Shown here in pieces: positions 10,610 through 22,562 of a DNA stretch of 64,000 nt. The stretch spans positions 14,270,081-14,334,080 of the forward strand of contig OZ023214.1 of the NCBI GenBank assembly GCA_963995525.1, written 5' to 3'. Within the stretch, counting starts at the first letter, position 1; every line of letters begins with the position of its first letter. The stretch is from Escarpia spicata. Taxonomy: Eukaryota > Annelida > Polychaeta > Sabellida > Siboglinidae. The translations under genes and the position numbers were made by a program. The notes below the pieces were generated by a model that saw only the letters and a list, made by a program, of their open reading frames with translations, was not told where the DNA came from and ran no database searches.

Positions 10610-13086
10610 CTAGAAAACTGTTCTAAAGCTGGATATAAAAATCCAGAAGATATTGACCCTCACATAATAGGTATAACTGAATCATGGGCCACCACCGATA
10701 TATCAGATGCCGAATTATTTTACATATTAATTTATCTAGGCTTATGAAATAAAATTAGAAAGAGAAGCAGATTGCGAAGAAGCTGTTTGGTGTAGCATAG
10801 TTACAGGAAACTCAACGTTAACTGTTGGGTTAGTTTATCGAAGTCAAAACATCAGCATAGAAGAGAATGAAAAAGTACAAAACGCTATAAGGGAAGTGAG
10901 CAAACGGGACTGTATTATTATGGGGGATTATAACCATGGGCATATGCAATGGAAATCTCTACAGAGCACGGGGAATGAGGACCACAAGTTTTTAGTTTTA
11001 GCACAAGTTTCCTTTCTCAACATGTGCTAGAACCAACCAGGGGTGAGAATATGTTAGACATAGTTTTGTCCTCACAGAATGAATTAGTTGACAATGTCAA
11101 GATATGTGAGCCACTGGGGAGTAGTGATCACAACCAGAAACATTTTACCATCAAAGTAAAATCAGAAAGGAATAGTAAAAAGCAGCACAGGAGATATTTC
11201 CACAAAGGAAGATATAAGGACAAGAGGAAATATTTAACAAAGATAGACTGGAATAATACGCTGAAGAATAAGACAGCAACAGAATGCTGGAATGTATTAA
11301 CGGGTGAAATTGAGTGCATTGTCGATACATTTGTTCCCTTGAAAACAACAAGGGAAACGGTCCAAAAAACACTTATCGAAAGACGCTTTAGAACAATTTT
11401 GTATAAACAATTGATGTGGAAGTCATACAGATGCACTGGAAATGATGAAGATTACAACATTTATAAAGAAGCACTTAACCAAGCTACAGCTGAAATTAGA
11501 CATTCAAAGAGAAGCTATGAACAACAATTAGCTAGTAATATAAAACATGACAGCAAAAGTTTGTATGCATATGTTCAAAGCAAACAAAAAGTTCACGATA
11601 AATTCGGTCATCTAGACGATAGTGCTGGAAATATAATATCAGAGGGATTCTTAATGGCAGAAGACCTGAATAAGTATTTTAGTTCGGTGTTTACCAGTGA
11701 AGATATAAGTTCACTGTCAGTACCAGAGGCTAAGTTCAAGGGGGCAGAATCAGACTATTTAAGACAGTTGTGTAACCCCGGAAATTGTAGCTAAAAATAA
11801 CGGCTATGAAGATATAATAAATCACATAGAGTGGATGAGATTCCGCCCAAACTACTATTGGAAATTGTAGAACAAATTAGCATACCGTTTGCAACAGTTT
11901 TCAATTTGTCATTAGAAGACTGAATGGTTCTTTTAGAATGAAAAGAAGAAAACATTATACCGTTACTTAAAAAAGGTTCGAGAAGCAAGTCAGAGAACCA
12001 TAGACCAGTGAGTTTAACATCGATGATTTGCATATTATTAGAAAGACCAATTAAAGATCATATGATGGATTTTCTTGTTAAACATAACTAAAAACGAGGT
12101 CATGCTTAATAAATAGTTTTTTTTTTAAAGATATCACTAAAAGGGTAGACGAGGTATCACCAGAAGATAGCATCTACTTAGATTGTCAAAAAGCTTTCGA
12201 CAAATTGCCACATCAAAGATTATTGCTTAAACTAAAGGCCCATGGCATAGGAAATAGTATAATTAACTGGATAGAAAAATGGTTGATTGACAGAGTACAA
12301 CGGGTAGTAGTTGGTGGGTAGGCTTCAAACTGGAAATCAGTTTTAAGTGGGGTACCACAGGGGTCAGTATTGGGACCTATATTATTCTTAATATACATCA
12401 ACGATTTGGACGATGATATAACAGCAAGGTGTTGAAATTTGCGGATGATACAAAAGTGTCTAGAAGGAATAAAAGTGATGGAGATAGACAGCATTTACAA
12501 GATGATTTTGACAGGTTGGTCAAATGGTTTGAAAAGTTACAAATGTTGTTCAATTTTGGGAAAGTAAATGCCTCCATACAGGATATGGGAACGAAGATGT
12601 AGAATATACAATGGGGGGTACTGTACTAAGTACTACTGTAAAAGAAAAGGACTTAGGGTTAACCACAGTGCTGATATGAAGGTTTCAGAACAGTGGGGAA
12701 TTGCAGATTCAAAGGGAAATCAAATCCTCGGATTAATTAGGCGAAATATAGCGTATAAGGAAAACGAACTAATAGTACTGCTGTACAAAGGCCTCATTTA
12801 GAATATATTATTGTATACTAGCTTGGAGGCCATATCACCAGGAGATAGATATGCTAGTAACAGTACAGAGGAGAGCATCTAAAATGATACACAAACTGAG
12901 GGATCTTAGTTATGAAATACGCCTAAGAGAATGTGGCTTAACAACACTAGAGACCAGGAGATTGAGAGGAGATCAGACAGAAGTGTTTAAAATATTGAAT
13001 GGTTATAAAAATATTGATAGAAATATTTTTTTCTCAGTTAAGAAAGATAGAAGGACTAGAGGACATGAAGTTACATTAATAAACTA
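10610..13086 (+). pseudogene. CR1 ORF2 (endonuclease-reverse transcriptase), copy A, broken
   Basis: Apurinic-type endonuclease remnants (EDIDPHIIGITESWATTDIS; later MGDYNHGHMQW, where a functional copy has GDFNHGH) lead into a 256-codon open stretch at 11024-11794. RT blocks follow in mixed frames: a 'PGVDEIP'-like block near 11820, '[10 protein letters not shown]' near 12359, and FADDTK near 12435. Many stops and frameshifts are present. This is a dead LINE protein gene of the endonuclease/RT type used for target-primed reverse transcription. Confidence 0.85.
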
Positions 13087-13087
13087 A

Positions 13088-15115
13088 CCCAACCGTTAAC
13101 GTCGAGTTTCCTGTAACTATGTTACACCAAACAGCTTCTTCGCAATTTGCTTCTCTTTCTAATTTTATTTCATTAGCCTAGATAGATTCTTTAATATATA
13201 AAATAATTCCACATCCCCGTCTTCCTATTCTATCTTTTCTAAACATTACAAAGCCTGTCAGTCCCAATTCAGCGTCCGATATATCGGTGTTGGCCCACGA
13301 TTCAGTTATACCTATCATGTGAGGGTCAATATCTTCTACCATAATGATTAGTTCATTTCTTTTGTTTCTATGCTCCTTGCGTTTAAACAAACACATTTAT
13401 ATCCAGCTTCAGAACAGTTTTCCAGGCTGTTCTTTGCTGATTTATTTGTGCTATCTTTATCTATGCCTCCGAGTACAGGCTTCTCTGTGAATCCCCCAAC
13501 GCATCTAGTTTAAATAAATGCAACCTGTCCCACTATCAACAGGTCGCAGCAGGTTCTCTGAAAAAAACCCGCTGCCTCTTTCCGTTTAGATGGAGGCCAT
13601 CTCTCATGTACATAATCTTCCCTCCCAACAAAATATCCCAATAAATCAATTAATCCCACCCCCTCTTCTTCATACATATGCTCAACTAGTGCATTGATTG
13701 CCATCCTCTTGCAGTTTCCATATGTTTGCCCCCTTCCTCCCATTACTGGCAAAATTCGTGAGAGAACAATCTGTTCTACCCTTGTCTACATGTACTAGAA
13801 TGGTCCCTCCCTTCCCAGGATCCATCAATTTCTCACCCTTTCTGTTATATGCTCTATCTTGGCCCCTGGTAAGCAAACTACTGTGTATTCTCCTTCACTA
13901 AGCGTCTTGTCGGTCTTTCTCATTAAAGAGTCACCCATGATTATTCTCGCTTTTCTCCTCACCCCTTCTATCCTATCACTGCCTCAGAGTAGCTCCTTCG
14001 TTGGTTTCCGTCAGTCTCGTTACTGTCATCTCCCCCTGTCACCTTCACTCCCACCTTAACTCCTGTCTTCTTTCTCCCTGTTGTCATTTTCCTGTCACCT
14101 TCCTCTTTGTTCCTTTTCCTTCTGTCACCTTCTTCTTTGTCACTTTTCCTTCTGTCCCCTTCCATCATGTCAATGCTGCCTTCCCCCTTCAACAGTCTCA
14201 TTGGCTTCTCTCTCCTTACCACCAGCCTCCTTGTCTCTGTTCTCACTGATCTCTCTAGTCTCACCAATTGGGTGGATCTTTCCCAAGTCACTCTTTCCTG
14301 TCATCATCACAATCAACTTCTTCAGCTCGTCTACTTCCGCCAGTAAACACTCCAACCTCTTACAACCTCGACACTCAAAGTGAAAACCCTCCATCTGCAC
14401 CTCCTTCCATGAATGCTCACACCCTGACTTTGCAAAATCTACCCAATTATCGCATTTGAACATGTCAGATATCGATTAGCCTTTATTTGCCGTTTGCAGG
14501 GCGGCATGGTTTTGTGTCGTTTTACAGTTTATTCAACGTATATATCAAGATATTAAAACTAAGATAGTCTTTATAAAGACTGTTTCCAGTGTGTACTACA
14601 GCACACTTTATGTTACAGCAGATTTTAATTACACAGCTGATTATCTACCCTATCACAAACGCTAACGTTACCGGTAGTGACCTACTTTAAATACAATCAA
14701 TTACTTTACGGTAGACTTAAATTGCTGTACCAGTGTCACCAATGATCCGAACCCACAAACTTGCTTAATTTTAACAACAATGCAACAATATCTTACTGGT
14801 TTACTCAGATATTATCTTATGCGAGTAGTTTTATGCTTGTTACTCTATCTCCTATATATTCTACCACATAATCAGGTTTGTTAAATCTTGTTTACAACCT
14901 TTTCGAAGTTTAAGTTACCCTATTATCACTTACTAGACTAAAGTGTTCTAAAATACTTTATCCGACTAACTTTAAGCACAGCTGTTACTCAATATGTCTA
15001 CTGCTACTTTATGAATAATATTAAGGCAATAATAATACTTATCGATCAATAATTCCACTCGCTTTTCAATTTTTTTACACCACCAATTCGTAACGCCAAT
15101 GTTCTCTGAAAAATG
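13088..15115 (-). mobile_element. CR1 LINE copy B, 5' half only, inverted
   Basis: On the minus strand this runs from the CR1 5' UTR (about 15115-14464) through ORF1 (14463-13505) into the start of ORF2 (13400-13088, EDIDPHMIGITESW). It breaks off abruptly in the endonuclease domain at 13088. Together with copy A it makes a large inverted repeat of about 2 kb arms (8887-10850 against 13088-15115). Confidence 0.85.
13505..14463 (-). pseudogene. CR1 ORF1, copy B, broken
   Basis: Begins FKCDNWVDFAKSGCEHSW with the same finger pattern as copy A (C..W..C..SW..F.CRGCK..C), then a charged linker (RRSYSEAVIG), then esterase-like blocks including GGTILVHVD and MPVMGGRGQTYGNCKRMAI. At least three frame changes separate the blocks (near 14170, 13880 and 13700). 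It is more diverged from A and C than they are from each other in the N-terminal part. Confidence 0.8.
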
Positions 15116-15348
15116 CATCAATAATAATAATCAGGTATGTGTATTTTTGTGGGGACACGTCTGTTTTGGATGTATTTAAACCAACAATCTTCGTAAATAA
15201 ACATTCTGCTAAAGCACTGTAAACTTGTAGAATCCTTATGTAAGCCAAGGTTTTAAATATAAGGCCTATGTATGTCATATGCATGATGACATTCTTAGGT
15301 AGGTCTGTGTGCACGCTAACGCCGGGTGTTGAACCAATATCGTGTAAT

Positions 15349-15383
15349 CGGGGCAAAGTGGAATAATGTTCCACTTTGCCCCG
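15349..15383. repeat. Perfect hairpin of the Tigger subterminal motif
   Basis: Arms CGGGGCAAAGTGGAA (15349-15363) and its exact reverse complement (15369-15383) around TAATG. The GGGGCAAAGTG core is the same as at the Tigger right end and in the 19315-19425 repeats. It is probably a transposase-binding repeat. Confidence 0.7.
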
Positions 15384-15788
15384 GCTTAAACCTATGTTAT
15401 TTATTATCTCACATGTATAAATAGGATGATTATGATGATAATAATAATTATAATTCGCACTCAATGGCAGATAGAGACTATTTCTATACTTGCGTCATAT
15501 TAGCACCTATGTAGTTAGGCTTACCTTGTCTTCTCTGGGCATACATTTGGAACGAGTGTCATAGTGATTTTTTCTTTCACATTTCAGGCAAAATGGTACG
15601 AGAATAAACAAGAAAAACCAACCAGCAAAAATGGTCAACAGAAGCCATGAACGAAGCGGTGGCAAACGTTCGGGACAAAGACATGAGTCTTGGAGAGGCA
15701 GCCGTGACGGCATTCCTAAAACAACACTTGTTCGAAGAGTTAGGAAAGATAGCGATGACATGGCAAAAAAAGGCCTAGGATGATACAG

Positions 15789-15974
15789 GCGAGTTTTATT
15801 GATCAACTAATCATTTGATGACACCATTTACTTTCTTATAAATTAGCAGTCATTCCTGAAAATTAAATTAATTATATTTAACGTTTAAATGAGTATGTAT
15901 GCCTACATAAATTCAGACTAGGTCTATGCCTATCCCATGATTGATTTGCTCTAATTATTTTCTTATATTTTTAG
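15789..15974 (+). other. Probable GC-AG intron in the Tigger transposase
   Basis: TACAG/GCGAGT at the 5' side and tatttttAG/GCC at the 3' side. Joining them restores a YRPVFN reading typical of the family. A GC donor may be original or may be a GT donor that mutated after the element died. Confidence 0.5.
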
Positions 15975-16798
15975 GCCAGTGTTCAACCAACAACAAGAAA
16001 AGAACCTTGAAGACTATCTTCTTTTCGTGGAGAATCGTTTCTTTGGCTTCACTATCGCGGATTTCCGACAGTTGTACTTCCAATTTGCTTACAGAAACAA
16101 TTTAGAACGTGAAGATGACTGGAGCTAATTTTGTCTACGGATTTATGAAGCGCCACCCAACACTTTCACTACGCTCGCCAGAAGCGACATCAGCGGCACG
16201 AGCAGCAGGTTTTAACAAGGTAGTAGAAGCGGATTTCTACGGACTCATCGACTCTCTCTACGAAAAACACCATTTCCCCCCAAGCCGTATCTATAACAGC
16301 GATGAAACCGGAGTAATGACGGTGGCAAACAAAACGTCAAAGGTTATATCGATTAAGGGGAAAATAGGTGAGTGCACTCGCTTCGGCAGAAAGGGACTCT
16401 CTTGTGACAGCCGAAATATGCTTCAACGCTCTGGGGAATTACATACCGCTATTGCTCGTCTTCCCTCGAAAGAAGCTCAATCCCCTATTTGAAGTGGGAG
16501 CACCACCAGAAACTGTCATCACATGTCATCCTTCTGGGTGGATGCAGTCTAAGATTTCCGTACCAACATGGTTCAACCATTTTCTGCGCTACAGAAAGCC
16601 TACAGCAGAAAATCCCGTTCTTCTCATTTTGATGGTCATGCAACCCACATCAAGAACATTGCCTTAATCGAAATGGCAAAATAAATGTGGTTTCGCCAAA
16701 ACTGGCATATGCCCCTTTAACCCCAACTTAATACCGGATTACATGTTTGTCGCACCAGAAGATCAACCAAACTAACACCTTCGACATCAAACGCTGTA

Positions 16799-18668
16799 CC
16801 ATCACTTCCAGTCATACCTGATGCTGCACCACCACTTCCAGCCACACCTGATGCTGCACCACCACTTCCAGTCACACCTGATGCTGCACCACCACTTCCA
16901 GCCACACCTGATGCTGCACCACCACTTCCAGCCAACCCTGATGTTGCAACACCACTTCCAGCCACACCTGATGCAGCACCACCACTTCCAGCCACACCCG
17001 ATGCAGCACCACCACTTCCAGCCACACCTGATGCTGCACCACCATTTCCAGCCACACCTGATGCAGCACCACCACTTCCAGCCACACCTGATGCAGCACC
17101 ACCATTTCCAGTCATACCTGATACAGCACCACCACTTCCAGCCACACCTGATGCAGCACCACCACTTCCAGCCACACCCGATGCAGCACCACCACTTCTA
17201 GCCATAGCTGATGCAGCACCACCACTTCCAGCCACTCCTGATGCAGCACCACCACTTCCAGCCACTCCTGATGCAGCACCACCACTTCCAGCCACACCTG
17301 ATGCAGCACCACCACTTCCAGCCACACCTGATGCAGCACCACCACTTCCAGCCACACCTGATGCAGCACCACCACTTCCAACCACACCTGATGCAGCACC
17401 ATCACTTCCAGCCACACCTGATGCAGCACCACCACTTCCAGCCACACCTGATGCAACACCACCACTTCCTGCCATAGCTGATGCAGCACCACCACTTCCA
17501 ACCACACCTGATGCAGCACAACCACTTCCAGCCATAGTTGATGCTGCACCACCACTTCCAGCCACACCTGATGCAGCACCACCACTTCCAGCCATAGCTG
17601 ATGTAGCACCACCACTTCCAGCCACTCCTGATGCAGCACCACCACTTCCAGCCACACCTGATGCAGCACCACCATTTCCAGCCACACCTGATGCTGCACC
17701 ACCACTTCCAGCCACACCTGATGCAGCACCACCACTTCCAGCCACACCTGATGCAGCACCACCACTTCCAGCCACTCCTGATGCAGCACCACCACTTCCA
17801 GCCACACCTGATATAGCACCACCACTTCCAGCCACACCTGATGCAGCACCACCACTTCCAGCCACTCCTGATGCAGCACCACCACTTCCAGCCACACCTG
17901 ATGCAGCACCACCACTTCCAGCCACTGCTGATGCAGCACCACCACTTCCAGCCACTCCTGATGCAGCACCACCACTTCCAGCCACACCTGATGCAGCACC
18001 ACCACTTCCAGCCACACCTGATGCAACACCACCACTTCCTGCCATAGCTGATGCAGCACCACCACTTCCAACCACACCTGATGCAGCACAACCACTTCCA
18101 GCCATAGTTGATGCTGCACCACCACTTCCAGCCACACCTGATGCAGCACCACCACTTCCAGCCATAGCTGATGTAGCACCACCACTTCCAGCCACTCCTG
18201 ATGCAGCACCACCACTTCCAGCCACACCTGATGCAGCACCACCATTTCCAGCCACACCTGATGCTGCACCACCACTTCCAGCCACACCTGATGCAGCACC
18301 ACCACTTCCAGCCACACCTGATGCAGCACCACCACTTCCAGCCACTCCTGATGCAGCACCACCACTTCCAGCCACACCTGATATAGCACCACCACTTCCA
18401 GCCACACCTGATGCAGCACCACCACTTCCAGCCACTCCTGATGCAGCACCACCACTTCCAGCCACACCTGATGCAGCACCACCACTTCCAGCCATTGCTG
18501 ATGCAGCACCACCACTTCCAGCCACTCCTGATGCAGCACCACCACTTCCAGCCACACCTGATTTAGCACCACCACTTCCAGCCACACCTGATGCAGCACC
18601 ACCACTTCCAGCCATAGCTGATGCAGCACCACCACTTCTAGCCACACCTGATGCAGCACCACCATTTC
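16799..18668 (+). repeat. 30-bp minisatellite coding for (PPLPATPDAA)n
   Basis: About 62 tandem copies of a 30-bp unit. The plus-strand frame used by the transposase reads PPLPATPDAA, with variants PDIA, PDVA, PAIAD and TPDLA. No stop was found in this frame across the array, and it runs directly into the SPAEIMG segment. A 570-bp (19-unit) block at about 17411-17980 is repeated almost identically at about 17981-18550, so the array also grew by unequal exchange of large blocks. The long open frames in the opposite strand (GGAASGVAGS and VVVLHQVWLE types) are antisense shadows. Confidence 0.95.
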
Positions 18669-19314
18669 TAGCTCGACCCGGCGGTGACGTGTCGCCGGCA
18701 GAAATTATGGGGATCCCGCAGGTTGATCAAGCTGGCCCAAGGAGACGCGGAATTAAAAGGGGCAAGACTGTCGTACTGACGAGTAGTCCATATTTAAAAG
18801 AATTACAAGCCGAGCGTAGGCCTGATGAGAAAAGAAAGACACCTGCCACTAAGATCAAGTTGTTCTATGGAAACCAATGTGTTGGCAAAGGTCATAGCAA
18901 TGGAAATGCGAAAGGAAAAGGCATCGTGAAACAAAACAACAGGAGAGTGTTGAAGATGTCAAATGCATCTTTTGTTCAGGGTTGTATTCTGAATCTAGGA
19001 GTGGCGACGAGTGGATCAAGTGTGATTCATGCAACATATAGGCACATGAGGAATGTGCAGGAGCACAGGGCGGACACGTTAATTCTACTTGTGAAGTATG
19101 CCTGGAATAGATAATTGCGACTGAACATAATGAATAATTATGGTATTTGCCTACAGAGAATCACAGCCTACAAGTTAGTGTAGTTTGTGATTTACAATCC
19201 CAGTAGTGTACTTTTGATAGTAGGCCTAGCTCGATTAATCATGCAGGCATATTAAGTGAATTACCAATTATCGTGATTTGATACGCCGAGTTGGACCCTG
19301 ATTTGGACACACTC

Positions 19315-19425
19315 CATGACACATCCTTGGAGCAAAATGACATGTCACTTTGCCCCATGACACATCCTTGGAGCAAAATGACATGTCACTTTGCCCCATG
19401 ACAGATTTCACTTTGTCCCATGCGT
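19315..19425. repeat. Tandem subterminal repeats of the Tigger element
   Basis: A 41-bp unit (catgacacatccttggagca..) occurs at 19315 and 19356, each containing 'tcactttgcccc', with a third partial copy at 19397. The motif matches the hairpin at 15349 and the right terminus at 19609. Confidence 0.75.
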
Positions 19426-19627
19426 CTGGAGCAAACTGGAATTTTAATAGTTTTTATTATCATTTCATATATTTCAATAAAGCCTTTTCTAAATGAACTT
19501 TATTTGTGTCACCTGTTAGTCTTAGCCCTAAGTGAAATTAAAACAGCCATACATTTGTCTTCGTCTCGCGTTTTCACAGCGACATGGCCTGCCAAAATTT
19601 TTCGGTCGACTTTGCCCCGGGTTCCCC

Positions 19628-19827
19628 TATATATTAATAATTATATTTTACTAAAATTATATATATATATATACTATTAATGATTATATTTACTATAAAA
19701 GACAACAATAAACTGTTTTATAAGACGGTGCTCGTGCAACAACCCAATTTAATCATCCATGTTCCATCATATATTTATTCACATTTCATATATGCGATTG
19801 CCACATTTAATTATGCAACTACCTTAA
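19628..19827. other. AT-rich junction between Tigger and K2
   Basis: Alternating AT runs and unremarkable AT-rich DNA. No gene. The TTAA at 19824-19827 is the left target duplication of the next element. Confidence 0.5.
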
Positions 19828-20159
19828 AGGAAAACAAAAGGGAACGCTGTGGTGTTAAGCACCTAAAAGATTTAGCACAAACTAACCATTTGCATCTACA
19901 ATCAAAATGTTCAGTTCAGTGGTTTACTCGGAATGTAGTCTTAAAGTGGAAGATTCTAACGAAATCTGCGATAACATGTAGACTGCCATCTTACTGATGA
20001 CGCGTTCATTTGGCCGAAAGCAACCAATAAACGAGCAGCATTAGTTTTGCTGTGTACGACACACTGTCTTGTGTTGTTCGCGTAGTTGGTTCATGTTCAT
20101 GGGATGCGGTTCGTTACATTAGTATAAATTGAGCTTACAGTGAAAACGTGACTTGCAAT

Positions 20160-20515
20160 ATGCCACACTGCTCTACATACGGTTGTAACAATAGTACAAC
20201 GAAGGATAAGGAGCTGTCTTTTTTGTTTCCCTTTGAAACGAGGCAGAAGTGAAATAGTGGATTCACAACTGTGGACGGGCTGGTTGGAAGCCTTCGAAAT
20301 ACAACGCACTATGTTCAGATCATTTTGAAGAAATGTGCTTCGAAGGAAATCTATATCGTTAGTTAATGACACAAGATCCGACAAAACGTCGCCGACGTCG
20401 ATGTTTGAAGCCAGGTGCAGTGCCTACGATATTTAGTCACGGACCTCGGCCGTCGAAGGCTGCGACGCATATTTTCGGTCAAACGCGCAGCCGCTGCGAA
20501 ATCGATCGCAAGAAG
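20160..20515 (+). pseudogene. THAP domain exon of K2
   Basis: From ATG 20160: MPHCSTYGC (zinc ligands Cys4, Cys9) then KELSFLFPF. After a frame change near 20250 comes WIHNCGRAGW, ALCSDHFEE (ligand Cys and His) and finally CLKPGAVPTIF, the AVPxIF box that closes THAP domains. The C2CH THAP fold binds DNA and is fused to Kolobok and P-element transposases. An in-frame TGA at residue 32, a frameshift and a TAG before MTQDPTKRRRRR show the gene is dead. A GTTAGT donor follows at 20516. Confidence 0.85.
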
Positions 20516-21495
20516 GTTAGTACCGAGTTACTTGGTATCCAATTAAAATCTGTTGACATTTGAGATGCAAGATATGCTGGAGCCAAGCCAGAACAATACC
20601 AGAATGTACTATATTGCACCACAAAGAGTTTAGACTGTAGAAGATGGCCGAATAGCAAAAGTTAACGGCAATCAAGTCGCGTGAGCGATATTACAGTGAC
20701 GGATTAACATGGGCTGGAATGATTGTCGTTTATAATAACATTGCAAAACTTACTGTATTTTGTGTTAAATGAACAAAAATATGTTCTGCATTCAATAATA
20801 TTGCTTTAGACATTGTCATATATCGAAATGTTTGGCCTATTATTTATGTCATGATGTTATATAATTGGACTTCGTATATAATTATGTGTGACTACGGTTT
20901 ATGTGACGAAGAATACCACTATATACTCTATTGTAAAACGTTTAAAATGGCTTCATTTGTATTTAGTAAAATTCCATAATGTTACTCAATTTTAGTTAAG
21001 GGGATACAACCCAGGTGAAAGTGGGGTTTTTTGGAAAAAAATACAAAATTGTTTGTTTTATGCCAGATTATGATAGCTTATTATGTTTACTGTGAATATA
21101 TATAATTTTATAAGAATTACATACCTTTAAACCACTCTTATCCATGGAATAAGGGTGCCAATATCAAGTAATTTGTATCCATTATGCCACATTTTATGGC
21201 CATTTTCTTTTAAAAACATTAAAATTTTGCATTTGGAAGGATATCTCTGGGAGTAATTATGTGATCCAAATATAGTTATCAATGAGCTCACCAGATACAC
21301 CATGTTTGTATTATAAAAATACTGGCATCACTCAATAATCATATATTGTTGAAATATCTTTAATAATATACTATGTGCATACATCTTCATTAACTTGGTT
21401 TTTTTTGCACACTAACAGCAAAAACAGGTAACAGCTGTTGTGAAAATATCATGAATTTGGATCAAAAATATAAATTATTGTAATTTGCATTTCAG
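20516..21495. other. K2 internal non-coding stretch
   Basis: AT-rich and without open frames of note. The catalytic N-terminal half of the Kolobok transposase (the RYDSPGH-type block) would be expected here but is not visible. Confidence 0.5.
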
Positions 21496-21653
21496 CTTGA
21501 TCACCAACATGATGTGGCACATGGGGAAAGGCATCAACCGCAAGTTTACTGCGAAGGTCCGAGGCAAGGGATGCGAGGACCTCCTTCATTGGATACAGAA
21601 TGTATCAAAACATCTGTGGTGGTGTTGTGCAACGGTGACGCACAGTTGCTGGA
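21496..21653 (+). pseudogene. Kolobok transposase exon of K2
   Basis: Preceded by the acceptor tttgcatttcAG and followed by GTAAGT. It reads MWHMGKGINRKFTAKVRGKG, then CEDLLHWIQNVSKHLWWCCAT, a clear match to the Kolobok block (H.FDVWH..K.I.kK.., W...ISNHLWWC.AT.NGD). A short deletion after CCAT puts the following NGDAQLLE in another frame. K1R shows the equivalent region as IGAIANHLWYCASACDGD. Confidence 0.8.
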
Positions 21654-22562
21654 GTAAGTAGCAAACTCGATATGTATTCATTTTATACCTGAGGCATGTC
21701 CAAAGCAACAAGTAACCTTTAGATTTGCAATGAGTAAATGATGAGTAGGGACCACGACCCAAGTTGTGTAAGGTGAATTCCAGTCACCGACTTGAATCCC
21801 AAATACACTAAATTAGCTCCTATGCATAACTAACATTATAATAAGTTTTCGAAATTACTGCATTTCATAGGCATCCAACTCGTTTTTTTCTGGATGGCTA
21901 CTCAAAAGTACCATCCAGCACCTTATCAGTAAATGTGTTCATTCAGACTTCCAAAAAAAAGTGATACTGTAAATGCTGTTTACATGTTATGTGTTAACAT
22001 GTGGACCACCGACTTATGAATGGGACCAAAAATGTTACATAGTCAAAGTTCCTGATGACCAACTTTTCAGTAGTTTAGTTACTCAGATGTGAGGGGGTGA
22101 ATAATCCACAGATGGATAGTGTCCATTCTGTATCATTCCAGAATGCAATTGTCTGTAATGAAATAAATAAGAGCACTTGTGTCATTATCACAAATTTTAT
22201 TAAAGAAATATAAAATAAAAACATGATATCAAAATACAGTGACTGTATATACAGTAGATACAGAAATTAAGAAGAAAAAACAAGTTATAATAAATTATGT
22301 GAAGGAATGTGATGATGGAATGCCTTATTTGTAAGGATCAGTATCGGTTTACTAATGTACCAGTATGATTACCATGATTCGCCATTGTATTGTTAGTAAA
22401 AACAACCAACACTTTACACAGGAAAAGCACTTTAAAGTTCACTGAATGCTACAGTCATAAGGTAAATAACAGCTGCTTACTAACAACATATAGACTGGTG
22501 TGTTACATCAGTTGTTTGCAGACATGTTATTAGAATACTGCATGCACTATTATTCACTGTAG
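21654..22562. other. K2 intron
   Basis: AT-rich, no coding sequence recognised. It ends in the acceptor ttattcactgtAG at 22562. Confidence 0.5.

Larger units (their letters stand above)
8887..13087 (+). mobile_element. CR1 LINE copy A
   Basis: Near full-length CR1-clade element: 5' UTR (8887-9503), ORF1 with a zinc-finger region and an SGNH-like esterase, and ORF2 with endonuclease and reverse transcriptase. It aligns throughout with copy C (46816-50545). It stops at 'gaagttacatta' about 130 bp short of the 3' end seen in copy C. Losing the 3' end while keeping the 5' end is the reverse of normal LINE truncation and points to inversion or rearrangement. Confidence 0.85.
15593..19110 (+). pseudogene. 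Tigger/pogo transposase with internal repeat array, degenerate
   Basis: Blocks in order: an N-terminal Psq/CENPB-type HTH (RKTNQQKWSTEAMNEAVANV) from the ATG at 15593; a GC-AG intron (15789-15974); a CENPB-type DNA-binding half (NFVYGFMKRHPTLSLRSPEA at 16121); DDE_1 catalytic blocks (IYNSDETGV; ALGNYIPLLLVFPRKKLNPL; GWMQSK; NPVLLIL) to 16670; a CPFNPNLIPDYMF block near 16706; a 62-unit proline-rich repeat array (16799-18668); a basic segment (SPAEIMGIPQVDQAGPRRRG); and a C-terminal zinc finger (CIFC, W..C..C, HEEC, CEVC) ending TAG at 19108. Stops at residue 5, 16676-16678 and in the finger (W to TAG), plus several frameshifts, make it dead. The array and the segment after it stay in one open frame to about 18950. 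Confidence 0.85.
8720..19627 (+). mobile_element. Tigger/pogo-type DNA transposon with nested CR1 LINEs
   Basis: The right end (19609-19627, reverse complement GGGGAACCCGGGGCAAAGT) matches a candidate left end at 8720-8738 at 16 of 19 positions. Both are flanked outside by AT-alternating sequence. The GGGGCAAAGTG core recurs inside both ends (15349-15383 and 19315-19425), as subterminal transposase binding repeats often do. The transposase lies at 15593-19110. Two CR1 copies (8838-15115) sit between the left end and the rest, so the original element would be about 4.6 kb. The left boundary is the weak point; the true left end could instead lie near 15349. Confidence 0.5.

Noticed and set aside
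16717..18665. Long minus-strand open frames (642 and 517 codons) of silk- or collagen-like repeats
   Set aside because: They are antisense readings of the 30-bp minisatellite. Any frame without a stop in one unit stays open across the array. The sense frame is the transposase one on +.
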